A DNA stretch of 41,169 nt from Anaerolineae bacterium (GCA_014879665.1 JACSRP010000127.1:1-41169), one strand, 5' to 3'. Positions 15,232 to 25,384 are shown, counted from the first letter of the stretch. A program made the numbers and translations. The notes: generated from the sequence alone by a model not told the origin.

Positions 15232-18051
15232 ATGACCATCGAAACTCAAGACTCAGAACGTCCTTCATCTACTGGTAAATTGGGCTGCTGGATGACCGGC
15301 CTCACCACGCTGGCCTGCGCCACTGCGTTGATTTGCGCGGGGTTGTTTTTGCCCCCGGTGCGCTTGTATGACAAGCTGTTTGGGATGCAGTATACGCCGA
15401 TGCCGCAGCCAGCAGCGTCTATTAGCGCCGATGGGCTGACGCTGACGCTGTTGGAAGGTGGCGACGGCACATTTGGCGCGGTGATAAGGGCTGGCGAGGG
15501 GGGCGCGCCGTCGCTGGCTTCACGCCGCGCCTTGACCCCGGCTTACACGATTGACACGACAGGCACGCTTCCGGAACGACTGGAAGTGGCGCTGGCGCTG
15601 CCTGCTGGCGCAAACCCGCTGCTGGTAGATGCGATGGGTTGGGATGAAGGCGGAACCCCCGCGCATCTGGCGGCGCAGCCCCGTGATGGATCGCTGGTGA
15701 TTGAAGGGCAAGATTTGCCGCGCTATCTGGCGCTGTATGAGGCCAGCATGCCGGCACAGCCTGCGGTGCTGGTGACCTACGCGGTAACTCAAACGCTGCT
15801 GCCAGAGGTGGCAAATGTGGCCAGCGTGGTTGCGCCTTCAGGATTACAACCCACGACCAATGGCAGCCTGACTGGCAGCCTTGCGCCGGGCTTTGATCTG
15901 AGCGCGGCTTATCGGGTGACCCCGGCAGTGCGTAACTTTGCCGATCCCCGCGCAGTAGACACACAGACGATTGAAACTTTGCTAAACACAGCCCAACTGC
16001 GTAATGCTCATGCTGAACAGCTGGCGGCTTTCGCTTCGGCGGGTTATGACGGCGTATTAATTGACTATCGCGATGTGCCGCTTGAACAGCGCGATAACTT
16101 CTCAGCATTGATTGCGGCGGTTGCGGAAAATTTGCATGACACTGGCCTGCTGCTTGGCATCACGCTGCCCGCGCCGACCCGTAATGCCGAGGGAATTTGG
16201 GACAGCGGCGGCTATGATTGGCCGGTGCTTGGGCGCATTGCTGACTTTGTGCAGGTGCGCATTGACCCGGCGCTGAATATCCGGGGGGGCAATTCAACGG
16301 CATCGCCTGAAGATTTGCAAGCGTGGCTAGTGGAACAGGTGGATCGCTTCAAACTGCGGATCACGCTGCCGGCACTTTCGCTGCGTGAAGTGGACGGCAC
16401 AACTGCGCCGATCGGGCTGGAACAGGCGCTTTCAGCGATGGGTAACGTGACGGTAGAAGCGGCTTCGGCGACGGCTGACGGCATCGTGCGACCCGGTGAA
16501 ACGTTCCGCGCGCGGTTGGATGGCTATACCGCTGTGCAGGGCATTGATGAAAATACACAGCTTCCTTATATTGACTACAGCGATGGCGCCGAGTCTCTGG
16601 TGAGCCGCATCTGGCTGACCACACCTTCCGCATTACAGGCACGTTTAGCCCATCTGGCGCCGTATGCCATTGGCGGGGTCGCTTTCGATGATTTGATCAA
16701 TCAGGGGGTAGCGCCAGGAATCGTAGATGCGATAGCGACTTACCGGATGGGGCTGCCTTCAGCGGCGGCGGGTGATGCCGCGCTGGCGCTGCGCTGGACG
16801 ATTGAAAATGCCGATGGCGAGCGCGAAGAAGTGGTGACGCGGTTGGATGAACCGCTGATCGCCACGATTGCCGCGCCGGAAGGCAATTACGCGATTAACG
16901 CGGCGATTGTGAGCGGCGATCAGGCGCAGGCGCAGGCGCAGCGGGCAGGGGCGGCAGTCGCGGTGTTTGTGCCGACGATGACCTATACGCCGTCACCGAC
17001 GCCGACTCTTACACCGACACCAACGGCTACGCCCACGGCAGTACCCGCGCAAGTGCAGGTCGTCTCGGTGGCGCAGTCTGAAGTGGTGGCGGCGGGCGCG
17101 CCGGGTTCGGGCAGCATTGTGGCGGGGCAGTTTGAGTACGGCGGGCATGTGACCAGCACGCAGGTGAACGCCATCGAGCAGATGCGGCGCGCGGGTATGA
17201 CATGGATGAAGGTGCAAATTCGCTATTATCCCGGCATGAGTCCTTCGGATGCCGGTAATCTGGTCAATGAGGCGCACGGGCGCGGCTTCAAGCTGCTGCT
17301 GGCGGTGGTGGGCAATCCGGCGGAACTGGGCGCGGGCGGCAGCGGCTATATGCAAGGATTCGCCGGTTTTCTCGCCAGCGTTGCCGGATATGGGCCGGAT
17401 GCGATTGAAGTGTGGAACGAGCCGAATCTAGATCGTGAATGGCCGGAGGGGCAGATCAGCGGGGCGATGTATGCTGAGATGCTGCGGATGGCGTATACCG
17501 CGATCAAGGGGACAAATTCTTCGGTGATGGTGATCAGCGGCGCGCCTGCACCTACCGGCGCGGAGGCGGCATATCCGGGACGAGTGCGTAACGACGATGC
17601 GTGGGTGGCCGAACTGGTGGCGGCGGGCGGCTTGCAGTATATGGACTGTTTAGGCGCACACTATAACGAAGGTATAGTTGGGCCAACGCAGCAAAGCGGC
17701 GACCCGCGCGACGGCTATTACACGCGCTATTTCCCCGGCATGCTGAACACCTACTGGCATTTAATTGGCGGGCAGCGCCCGATCTGTTTCACCGAGCTTG
17801 GCTATCTGACTCCGGACGGTTTTCCACCACTGAACGAATATTTTGCGTGGGCGCAAAATGTGACGCTGGCGCAGCAGGCGGCGTGGATTGCCGAAGCGGC
17901 GGCGCTGTCTTCGCAGAGCGGGCGGGTGCGGTTGATGATCATCTGGAATGTTGATTTTACGGTATACGGGGCTGATCCGCAGGCGGGATATGCAATTGTG
18001 CGCCCCGGCGGGGGCTGCCCGGCCTGTGATGCACTGGCGGCGGCGCGGTGA
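15232..18051 (+). CDS. membrane-anchored protein: GH18/YaaH-like domain + T/P linker + clan GH-A-like hydrolase (paralogue 2)
   Basis: N-terminal TM; GH18-like 'GYDGVLIDYRDVPLEQRDNFSALIAAVAENLHDTGLLLGITLPAP'; linker 'TPSPTPTLTPTPTATPT'; C-terminal 'IEVWNEPNLDREWP' and 'CFTELGYLTPDGF'. Confidence 0.8.
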   Translation: MTIETQDSERPSSTGKLGCWMTGLTTLACATALICAGLFLPPVRLYDKLFGMQYTPMPQPAASISADGLTLTLLEGGDGTFGAVIRAGEGGAPSLASRRALTPAYTIDTTGTLPERLEVALALPAGANPLLVDAMGWDEGGTPAHLAAQPRDGSLVIEGQDLPRYLALYEASMPAQPAVLVTYAVTQTLLPEVANVASVVAPSGLQPTTNGSLTGSLAPGFDLSAAYRVTPAVRNFADPRAVDTQTIETLLNTAQLRNAHAEQLAAFASAGYDGVLIDYRDVPLEQRDNFSALIAAVAENLHDTGLLLGITLPAPTRNAEGIWDSGGYDWPVLGRIADFVQVRIDPALNIRGGNSTASPEDLQAWLVEQVDRFKLRITLPALSLREVDGTTAPIGLEQALSAMGNVTVEAASATADGIVRPGETFRARLDGYTAVQGIDENTQLPYIDYSDGAESLVSRIWLTTPSALQARLAHLAPYAIGGVAFDDLINQGVAPGIVDAIATYRMGLPSAAAGDAALALRWTIENADGEREEVVTRLDEPLIATIAAPEGNYAINAAIVSGDQAQAQAQRAGAAVAVFVPTMTYTPSPTPTLTPTPTATPTAVPAQVQVVSVAQSEVVAAGAPGSGSIVAGQFEYGGHVTSTQVNAIEQMRRAGMTWMKVQIRYYPGMSPSDAGNLVNEAHGRGFKLLLAVVGNPAELGAGGSGYMQGFAGFLASVAGYGPDAIEVWNEPNLDREWPEGQISGAMYAEMLRMAYTAIKGTNSSVMVISGAPAPTGAEAAYPGRVRNDDAWVAELVAAGGLQYMDCLGAHYNEGIVGPTQQSGDPRDGYYTRYFPGMLNTYWHLIGGQRPICFTELGYLTPDGFPPLNEYFAWAQNVTLAQQAAWIAEAAALSSQSGRVRLMIIWNVDFTVYGADPQAGYAIVRPGGGCPACDALAAAR

Positions 18052-18228
18052 GGCCTGCCCACTGGGCGATCTCTGCCCGATTGTTTGGATGCCCGACGTT
18101 ACGTTTAGTAGTGCAAGCGTAGCTTGTTTGTGGGTGAAAAATACGCCAAATTTGCAGATTTGCTGCGGGTTATGGTTTCAAAACGATGTATTATGTTGCG
18201 TGAATCTAAATAGTTGAGCCAGAAGATT

Positions 18229-19620
18229 ATGGCACAGGCCGCTAAAGTCAAATTTCGCAAGCAGGTTCGCAGTTTCGCCTTCATCTGGGCGGGACTGACG
18301 TTTATCATGGCTGCTGCCGCGTTCATCGCAGTGTATATCTCGTTTGGCCCACTTGCTGGCAGCCCAACTTCTAACGTGGCGCTGCGCAGCGTGTCTTTGC
18401 CTACCGAAATGGCGGCCAGTAACACTGCTGCCACCCTGCAACCGACTACTGCGGCGATTGCGCCGACGGCTACGCTGGCCGCTGAAGCGATGGTGGCGCA
18501 GGCCAACACGCAGCTAATACTGGCGACGACGCGCCCGCTGGACGTGGATCATTTCGAAATGGGGACACAGGTGCAGGTCAGTTATGACCGCATGGACGAA
18601 TGGACGAATGTTGCCGCGAATCAGCTTGGCGTGCCGTGGGTGAAGATGCAGGTGCGCTGGGAAAATATGGAAACCGCACCGGATCAGTATGACTGGTTTG
18701 AAACCGATACATTCCTGCCTTCAGCACGGGCGCAGGGCATGAACGTGCTGGTGTCTGTGGTGACTGCGCCGGAATGGGCGCGCGAGCCGGGCGTAGATAT
18801 TAGCCAGCATGGGCCTCCCGCCGACTATGCGGATTACGTGGATTTTGTGACCGCGATGGTGGAACGCTATCCGGGCATGATTCAGGCGGTTGAGATATGG
18901 AACGAACAGAATCTGGATCGCGAATGGACGAGCGTGAACGGCCTGAGCGCCGAAAATTACGTGGAACTGCTGCGCCAGACTTATAACGGCGTTAAAGCGA
19001 TTGATCCAAACATCATCATGGTCAGCGGCGCGCTTTCGCCCACTGGCGTGAGCGATGGCGTGATGGCGTGGGATGATTTTGTATATATGGATCAGATGAT
19101 CGCCGCTGGCATGCTGGAGGTGGTGGACTGCATCGGCGCACATCACAATGGCTACAATATCAGCCCGACGGTGCGCTGGGATCAAGTGGAAAATGACCCG
19201 ACGGCCAGCTTCCGCGGGCCGTTTGACAACCCGCATCACAGTTGGAGCTTCCGCAGCACGCTGGAAACGTACATCAACAAGGTACGGATGGCGGGCGGGG
19301 ATCAGGATTTGTGCGTGACGGAATTTGGATGGGCGACGGCAGACGGGCTGGCGGGAGTGCCGCAGGGCTTAGACTTTGCCTACGATAATACCGAAGCTGA
19401 GCAGGCACAGTTCACGGTTGAGGCGCTGGATTGGATGTCAAAACTGGGCGACGTGCGGCTGGCCTTCCTGTGGAATCTGAATTATGGCCCGCAGGCGGGA
19501 TGGTCGCCGGATAACGAAAATGTATCTTATTCTCTGATCGGCCCGAATTTCGATTTCCGCGAGGCGTTTGATGCCGCGCGCGATTGGAACGCTGCCTACG
19601 AACAGCAGTTTGAAACCTAA
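18229..19620 (+). CDS. membrane-anchored clan GH-A-like glycoside hydrolase (paralogue 3)
   Basis: N-terminal TM; 'VEIWNEQNLDREWT'; 'CVTEFGWATADGL'. ATG 18229 preferred over TTG 18214. Confidence 0.75.
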   Translation: MAQAAKVKFRKQVRSFAFIWAGLTFIMAAAAFIAVYISFGPLAGSPTSNVALRSVSLPTEMAASNTAATLQPTTAAIAPTATLAAEAMVAQANTQLILATTRPLDVDHFEMGTQVQVSYDRMDEWTNVAANQLGVPWVKMQVRWENMETAPDQYDWFETDTFLPSARAQGMNVLVSVVTAPEWAREPGVDISQHGPPADYADYVDFVTAMVERYPGMIQAVEIWNEQNLDREWTSVNGLSAENYVELLRQTYNGVKAIDPNIIMVSGALSPTGVSDGVMAWDDFVYMDQMIAAGMLEVVDCIGAHHNGYNISPTVRWDQVENDPTASFRGPFDNPHHSWSFRSTLETYINKVRMAGGDQDLCVTEFGWATADGLAGVPQGLDFAYDNTEAEQAQFTVEALDWMSKLGDVRLAFLWNLNYGPQAGWSPDNENVSYSLIGPNFDFREAFDAARDWNAAYEQQFET

Positions 19621-19629
19621 GCAGGCGTG

Positions 19630-20895
19630 ATGACTGATGTTTCGGCGCGCACTTTTGAGCCTGAGAGCGCGGCAGCAGAAAAACCTGTGATGGTTCGCAT
19701 TCTTAGCCGCGCCGCTCGCTGGATGGCGCTGGCGGTGGGCGTCGTGCTGCTGCTTACGGTGCCGATGTCGTTCAGCGATCCGTTCATGGGCTTTGCAGTG
19801 ACGGAACCCCCATTTGTCCCCTTGACCTACAGCATTCAAACATTTTTATGGTGGGATACGGGGTCGGCGGGGCTGCACATGGATTGGGTGCAGCGGATGG
19901 CCTTCAGCCATGTGAAGCAGACGTTCGCATGGAAAGACATACAGCCAGAACCGGATGTTTGGCATTTCGAACGCGCGGATCAACTGCTGGCGGCGCTTGA
20001 AGATAAGAATCTACGGGTGGTGGCAAGGCTGACGGACGCGCCGCACTGGGCGCACCCAAGTTTGCCAGATTATCCCGCTGAGATCGTGGATGTGCCGCCG
20101 GATGATGTGCAGGATTTTGCGATATATTGCGGTACGCTGGCGAGCCGATATGCCGGACGGATTGATGCTTATCAAGTTTGGAATGAGCCGAATTTAGCAC
20201 GCGAATGGGGCGGGCGCACGCCGGATGCCAGCAGCTATGTGGCGTTGTTGGGGGCGTGCAGCGAGGCGATTCGCGCGGCTGATCCGGGAGCGATCATTAT
20301 TTCAGCGGGGCTAGCGCCGACCGGGAATTATGACGCGAATGCCCTGCCTGATGATGTGTATCTACAGCAAATGTACGATCAGGGCTTCCAGCAGTATGTA
20401 GATGTGGTGGGCGCGCATGCGCCGGGCTATTCACCGCCAGCGGTGCCGCCTGAGGATGGTGTGGGGGGCTACCGCTTTTTCACTTTTCGCCGCCCTGAAG
20501 ACCTGCGCCGGATTATGGTGCGTAACGGAGATGCCGCGCGGCAGATGGCCATTCTGGAAACGGGCTATACGACCGACCCGATACACGAATCAATGGCGTG
20601 GTTTGCCGTGAGCGAGCCGGATCAGGCGCGCTATTTGGTTGAAGCATACACCTTTGCTGCTGAACATTGGCGGCCGTGGGTGGGGCTGATGAGCGCGATC
20701 TACATTGCCGATACCCAGTGGATGCCGGAAAATGAAGAGTACTGGTGGGCAGTGACCACGCCGGAAGGGTATACTCGTCCCGCTTATATTGAACTGGCGA
20801 ACATGGCGAAATTCTGCGGCGATCATATGCTGCCGCCGCGGGTGCCTGACAGTGCCGAGGCTTTAGGTCTTGCCCCCGTCTATCCTTGCAGTTAG
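19630..20895 (+). CDS. membrane-anchored clan GH-A-like glycoside hydrolase (paralogue 4, most divergent)
   Basis: N-terminal TM; 'YQVWNEPNLAREWG'; 'MAILETGYTTD'. Confidence 0.75.
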   Translation: MTDVSARTFEPESAAAEKPVMVRILSRAARWMALAVGVVLLLTVPMSFSDPFMGFAVTEPPFVPLTYSIQTFLWWDTGSAGLHMDWVQRMAFSHVKQTFAWKDIQPEPDVWHFERADQLLAALEDKNLRVVARLTDAPHWAHPSLPDYPAEIVDVPPDDVQDFAIYCGTLASRYAGRIDAYQVWNEPNLAREWGGRTPDASSYVALLGACSEAIRAADPGAIIISAGLAPTGNYDANALPDDVYLQQMYDQGFQQYVDVVGAHAPGYSPPAVPPEDGVGGYRFFTFRRPEDLRRIMVRNGDAARQMAILETGYTTDPIHESMAWFAVSEPDQARYLVEAYTFAAEHWRPWVGLMSAIYIADTQWMPENEEYWWAVTTPEGYTRPAYIELANMAKFCGDHMLPPRVPDSAEALGLAPVYPCS

Positions 20896-21376
20896 CTATT
20901 TTTTTCATTTACTGGCGACCGTTATTTGGATTGGCGGCCTCGCTATTTTGTCGGGGCTGGTGATTCCGGCGGCGCGAAAATCGCTGGTCGAAAACCCGCA
21001 GACTGCCGCATTTTACGCGGGGCTGCGCAAGCGTTTTTACCCGCTGGTCAACCTGAGTCTGGTGGTGCTGCTGATCACTGGCATCGCGCAGATGTCGGCA
21101 GATGAGCACTATGAGGGTGTGCTACAATTCTCCAACGATTGGAGCATGGCGCTGCTGCTGAAGCATATCGCCTTTGTGGGGATGGTGATCTGCGGTTTAG
21201 CGATGCAATATCTGGTTGCGCCGGCTCTGGAACGAGCAACGCTGCTGGCCGCGCATGGCAAAGGCGATGCTGCGGAAATGGAGCGCCTGCGCCGCCGTGA
21301 AAACCGACTGGCATGGCTGACTCTAGGGATAGGCATTCTGGTGCTGGCGTTTACGGCATGGGCAACTGCGTTGTAA
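20870..21376 (+). CDS. CopD-like multi-TM membrane protein
   Basis: 168 aa hydrophobic protein 'FFHLLATVIWIGGLAILSGLVIPAARK...KHIAFVGMVICGLAMQYLVAPAL'. TTG start overlaps the preceding gene by 26 bp. Confidence 0.6.
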   Translation: MPPSILAVSYFFHLLATVIWIGGLAILSGLVIPAARKSLVENPQTAAFYAGLRKRFYPLVNLSLVVLLITGIAQMSADEHYEGVLQFSNDWSMALLLKHIAFVGMVICGLAMQYLVAPALERATLLAAHGKGDAAEMERLRRRENRLAWLTLGIGILVLAFTAWATAL

Positions 21377-21431
21377 GGCGCTTATCACGATACTGCTTCC
21401 TCAGAGTATAACGAACTTATCACGAGGCATT

Positions 21432-23450
21432 TTGTCAAACCGTCTTGCTTTCTGGATTGCCGTCCTTGTTTTGCTTGCTGGCGCATTCCTACGTTTTTAT
21501 CAACTTTCGTCGCTGCCGCCGGGATTGAACGAGGCGGAGATAGTGGATGCCCGTATCTCGGAAACGGTGCGACAGGGACGCCCTGAAATCTTTTTCAGGG
21601 TTGGGGATCACGGGCGAGAAGGAACCTATCCGGTTCTGCTGGCATCTTTTACGACCACGGTAGGTGGGGGGGTGCTTACCACACGCCTGCTTTCAGTGTT
21701 TGCCGGAATGCTAGCGATGGCTGCGGTGTACGCACTTGGTAAACGTTTATATGGCGCGCCTTCGGGGTTGGCGGCATTGGCTTTGATGGCGGTGAGTATG
21801 CTGCCGATTGTGCTTTCGCGGGCAGCGGTGGCTGAAAGTTTAACGCCATTTTTGACGGCAATGACCATACTGCTGCTTTCGCGGGCATACCCGATCTTTG
21901 GCAAGCCGCAGACTGGTGAATCGACGGTCACTTTTGCGATGTTGGGCAGTTTGTTAGGGTTGAGCTTCTATATTACGCCAGCCGCCTTCACTAACGCACT
22001 GACGGCAGCAATCTTCATCGCTTATTTGCTGATTACCCGACAGCATCTAACACGGCGCACGCTGAGTCATACATGGTTTGCGCTGGTTCTGCTGATCGTG
22101 ATTGTGACGCCGTATTTGATTGCCAGCCTGCAAAACCCGGGGGTTTCGGGGGCGGCGCGGGTATTTGATAACACGATCACCACGCCGATACAGGCGGCGA
22201 TCGCGGGCATTAGCGGTATTTTCTTCGTGGGCGATAGTAATCCGCTGTGGAACTTACCAGAACGCCCGCTGCTTGATCTAGTCAGCGGCATGCTGATGGT
22301 GGTTGGCCTGGCGGTTTCGATACGCGGATGGCGGCAGCCCCGGTTCATGCTGGTGTTGATTGCGCTGGCGATGACTGCACCCCCGGCGCTGCTTTCCAGT
22401 ACCAGCCCGAATTTCCTGCGCATGGCCTCACTGCTGCCACTGCTGATGGTCCTGTTTGGCTTAGGCGTCACGGCGCTGTATCGCAGTTTACATTCGGGGG
22501 AAGCGCGAATGGTGGCGGCGGTGGCGCTGACGGGATTGGTGATTTTCAATATTCAGTGGACGATGCGGGACTTATACGGCAACTGGCCTGCTGAAGAGGA
22601 CGTGCAAGCGGCCTATAACAGCCGGATCGGGGCGTTTGCCCGCTATTTAGATGATACGGTGGCAGATTACCCGACGGTGATTTGCTCTGAGACACTGAGG
22701 CCGCCGCAGTCGCCCACTCAATTAACTGACCCGCAGTTATTGGCGCTGATGATGCACAATCAGAGCGCGCCGCTGCGCTATGCTGATTGCCGCGCGGCGA
22801 TAGTCTTTCCCGAAGGTGGAGACGCAGCGCAGGCGGTGTTTTTATCGGGCGAGACTATTGAGTCGGCAAATCCGCTGGTGCAGGGCTGGTTAGCGCGGGG
22901 GACGCCGGTTGAATATGCCGCTATCCCTGAAGGATCGGTGATCCGCTTCGATGTTGAAAGGGTGCTGGCGGATACGGTGGGCGCGTTTACGACGACCGCG
23001 CCGGCGTCGTTTGCGCCGGAATCGCCGGGTGGTAAAGAAGTGGTGGCGATGCCGGTTCGTTTTGGCGGCAACATTACGCTGTTAGGTTATGTGCGCGATT
23101 GGACGGAGACGCTTTTTCCGGGCGAAGTCTTTTCTGTGCCTACCTACTGGCGTATAGACGGGACTGTCCCGCAAGACCTGCGACTGTTCACCCATCTTCA
23201 GAGCGATCCGGCGGCGATGCCCGTCGCGCAGACGGATACGCTGGACGTGCTGCCGAATACGCTGCAACCACGGGATGTTGTGCTTCAAGTGACGAATATT
23301 ATGCTGCCGTGGACGATTCCCGATGGCAGTTACAGCCTCTCTGTGGGCGCGTATGAGGATAATCTCGACGTGCGACTGTCCGTTTATGATGGCGATTATG
23401 AACGCGGCAACCGGCTGTTTATTGGCGAAGTTACGGTTGGAAATTCATAA
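21432..23450 (+). CDS. multi-TM glycosyltransferase of the PMT/ArnT (GT39/GT83-like) type
   Basis: 672 aa; 'LLAGAFLRFYQLSSLPPGLNEAEIVDARISETV' N-terminus, many TM helices, C-terminal soluble beta-rich domain. TTG start. Confidence 0.7.
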   Translation: MSNRLAFWIAVLVLLAGAFLRFYQLSSLPPGLNEAEIVDARISETVRQGRPEIFFRVGDHGREGTYPVLLASFTTTVGGGVLTTRLLSVFAGMLAMAAVYALGKRLYGAPSGLAALALMAVSMLPIVLSRAAVAESLTPFLTAMTILLLSRAYPIFGKPQTGESTVTFAMLGSLLGLSFYITPAAFTNALTAAIFIAYLLITRQHLTRRTLSHTWFALVLLIVIVTPYLIASLQNPGVSGAARVFDNTITTPIQAAIAGISGIFFVGDSNPLWNLPERPLLDLVSGMLMVVGLAVSIRGWRQPRFMLVLIALAMTAPPALLSSTSPNFLRMASLLPLLMVLFGLGVTALYRSLHSGEARMVAAVALTGLVIFNIQWTMRDLYGNWPAEEDVQAAYNSRIGAFARYLDDTVADYPTVICSETLRPPQSPTQLTDPQLLALMMHNQSAPLRYADCRAAIVFPEGGDAAQAVFLSGETIESANPLVQGWLARGTPVEYAAIPEGSVIRFDVERVLADTVGAFTTTAPASFAPESPGGKEVVAMPVRFGGNITLLGYVRDWTETLFPGEVFSVPTYWRIDGTVPQDLRLFTHLQSDPAAMPVAQTDTLDVLPNTLQPRDVVLQVTNIMLPWTIPDGSYSLSVGAYEDNLDVRLSVYDGDYERGNRLFIGEVTVGNS

Positions 23451-23460
23451 AGGCATTTGA

Positions 23461-24459
23461 ATGTTTGAAATTGTGTTTTTGGGCACGTCTGCATCGGCGC
23501 CATCTATCCGGCGGGGGCTGTCCTCGCAGGCGGTGCTGGCCGGTGAATATCGCTTCCTGATTGACTGCGGCGAAGGGACTCAGCGCCAGCTTCTACGCAG
23601 CGGGATCGGTTTTAAGCGGATGAATCACATTTTACTCACGCACAGCCATCTGGATCATATTCTGGGGCTAGGCGGGCTGGTTTCGACGTTTGCGCGCTGG
23701 GAAAATCTGGAAACGCTGGACATTTATGGCAGCCGTAATACACTGGAACGGGTGCATTCGCTGCTTTTTGGGGTGGTGCTGGGCTATGAGCGCCTGCCGG
23801 TGGAGATCAAACTGTTAGAGTTAGACCCTGGCACATTCTTCACCGCCAAAGATTTTACGGTGACTGCGTTCCCGGTGGTGCATCGAAACAGCGGATCGCT
23901 AGGATACGTGTTTCAGGAAAATACGCGACGCCCATTTCTAGTGGAGAAGGCGGCGGCGTTGAATATTCCTGCGGGGCCAGAACGCGGACAACTAGTGGCG
24001 GGGCAAGCGGTCACGCTGGCAGATGGGCGAACAATTCAGCCGGATATGGTGCTGGGCGATCCTATTCCCGGCGCGCGCATGGTGTACATTGGCGATATTG
24101 GCCGGTTAGATAATGTGCGTGAGGTGGTGGCAGGCGCGGATACGCTGGTGATTGAAGCGACATTTCTGGATGCGGATGCGGATACGGCGGCGCGCTTCGG
24201 GCATATTACGGCGGGGCAGGCGGCACGATTGGCTTTAGAAACCGGCGTGCGCTCGCTGATTCTGACGCATGTTTCGCGGCGCTACCGCGAAATAGAGATC
24301 ATTAACGAAGCGTGCAGTATTTTTCCTGAGGCGGTGGTCGCGCGCGATCTGGATCATTTTGTAATCCGGCGTGGGCAGCCATGCATTAAACTTTCACGGG
24401 AAGACAGCCGCGCGCGAAATCCTGAGCCTCATCTTGAGGTCGAAGAACCGGACGCTTAA
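23461..24459 (+). CDS. rnz: ribonuclease Z
   Basis: 'FEIVFLGTSASAPSIRRGLSS', 'LLTHSHLDHILGLGGL', 'VYIGDIGR', 'LILTHVSRRY'. Confidence 0.85.
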   Translation: MFEIVFLGTSASAPSIRRGLSSQAVLAGEYRFLIDCGEGTQRQLLRSGIGFKRMNHILLTHSHLDHILGLGGLVSTFARWENLETLDIYGSRNTLERVHSLLFGVVLGYERLPVEIKLLELDPGTFFTAKDFTVTAFPVVHRNSGSLGYVFQENTRRPFLVEKAAALNIPAGPERGQLVAGQAVTLADGRTIQPDMVLGDPIPGARMVYIGDIGRLDNVREVVAGADTLVIEATFLDADADTAARFGHITAGQAARLALETGVRSLILTHVSRRYREIEIINEACSIFPEAVVARDLDHFVIRRGQPCIKLSREDSRARNPEPHLEVEEPDA

Positions 24460-24527
24460 TTTGCGACTACTTGCAACTGGTGCTTCGGGGAAAAGGCGGG
24501 GTTATTTACACTTTTGACCTGAAACTA

Positions 24528-24557
24528 TTGTGAGAAATATCAAATTTTGTCTATACT
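24528..24557 (+). promoter_or_regulatory. candidate promoter of the SH3-LysM gene
   Basis: TTGTGA - 18 nt - TATACT, 54 bp upstream of the ATG at 24611. Confidence 0.45.
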
Positions 24558-24610
24558 GTAAGCTATTACTGTTTTTATATGACTTCGCAGGGTTCTGAGA
24601 GGACGATGAT

Positions 24611-25384
24611 ATGAAACGCAACTCGCGCTCGTTGGCAGTTCAGCTGCTTCTGGTGTTTATCGCGCTGATGATGTCCGCTGCCGCGCTGCCTGCCTTTGCG
24701 CAGAACCCGGTTGCCAGCGTCAATACCGGAGCGGCAAATCTTCGATCTGGCCCCGGAGTGGCGCATGGTTCGATAGGCACGCTGCCGTTTGGTTTTGGCG
24801 TGAACCTGACTGCCCGCAACGGCATGGGCGATTGGGTGTTCGTCACGTTGAACAATGGGGTGCAGGGCTGGTTGAGCACATCGGTGTTATTCACGGCCTA
24901 CCCAATTGCGAACTTGCCGATCAATGATACGGCTGCCGCTTCGCAGTTGGTGCCCTTCGCCACGGTAACTTCTGGATCGGTGAATATGCGACAGCAGCCT
25001 GACCCGAACTCGGCGGTTGTGACGGTGCTTCCGCAGGGGCAGCGGGTTGACCTACTTGGCCGCAACTATAACGGTTCATGGGCGCAAGTGCGCCTGACCA
25101 ACGGCCAGACAGGCTGGGTGATTGCTGGCGGCATCAATGCTTCGGTGCCAGTTCGCAGCCTGACTCCAGCGGACGGCTCGGTGGCAGCGCCGATTGCCCC
25201 GAATGTGAATACAGGCAACAGCGGGCAAAGCTCGGGCGGCACTTACTATGTGGTTGCAGCAGGTGATTCGCTGTCACGAATTGCACAGCGCCACGGCGTG
25301 AGCATGTATTCGCTGATTGTTGCCAACAACATTGCGAACCCGAACCTGATATTTGCGGGGCAGACGATTTACATCCCCCGCTAG
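24611..25384 (+). CDS. secreted protein with two SH3b domains and a C-terminal LysM
   Basis: Signal peptide; 'GAANLRSGPGVAHGSIG' and 'GSVNMRQQPDPNSAVV'; LysM 'YYVVAAGDSLSRIAQRHGVSMYSLIVANNIANPNLIFAGQTIYIPR'. Confidence 0.9.
   Translation: MKRNSRSLAVQLLLVFIALMMSAAALPAFAQNPVASVNTGAANLRSGPGVAHGSIGTLPFGFGVNLTARNGMGDWVFVTLNNGVQGWLSTSVLFTAYPIANLPINDTAAASQLVPFATVTSGSVNMRQQPDPNSAVVTVLPQGQRVDLLGRNYNGSWAQVRLTNGQTGWVIAGGINASVPVRSLTPADGSVAAPIAPNVNTGNSGQSSGGTYYVVAAGDSLSRIAQRHGVSMYSLIVANNIANPNLIFAGQTIYIPR

Noticed and set aside
15422-16108. 228-aa minus-strand ORF antisense to the second hydrolase
   Set aside because: Low-complexity composition (P/H/Q/S), no motif, opposite a supported CDS.
16983-17045. 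T/P-coding repeat tract (accgacgccgactcttacaccgacacc...)
   Set aside because: An ordinary Thr/Pro linker of the kind common in secreted Chloroflexota proteins, not a CRISPR or minisatellite of interest.
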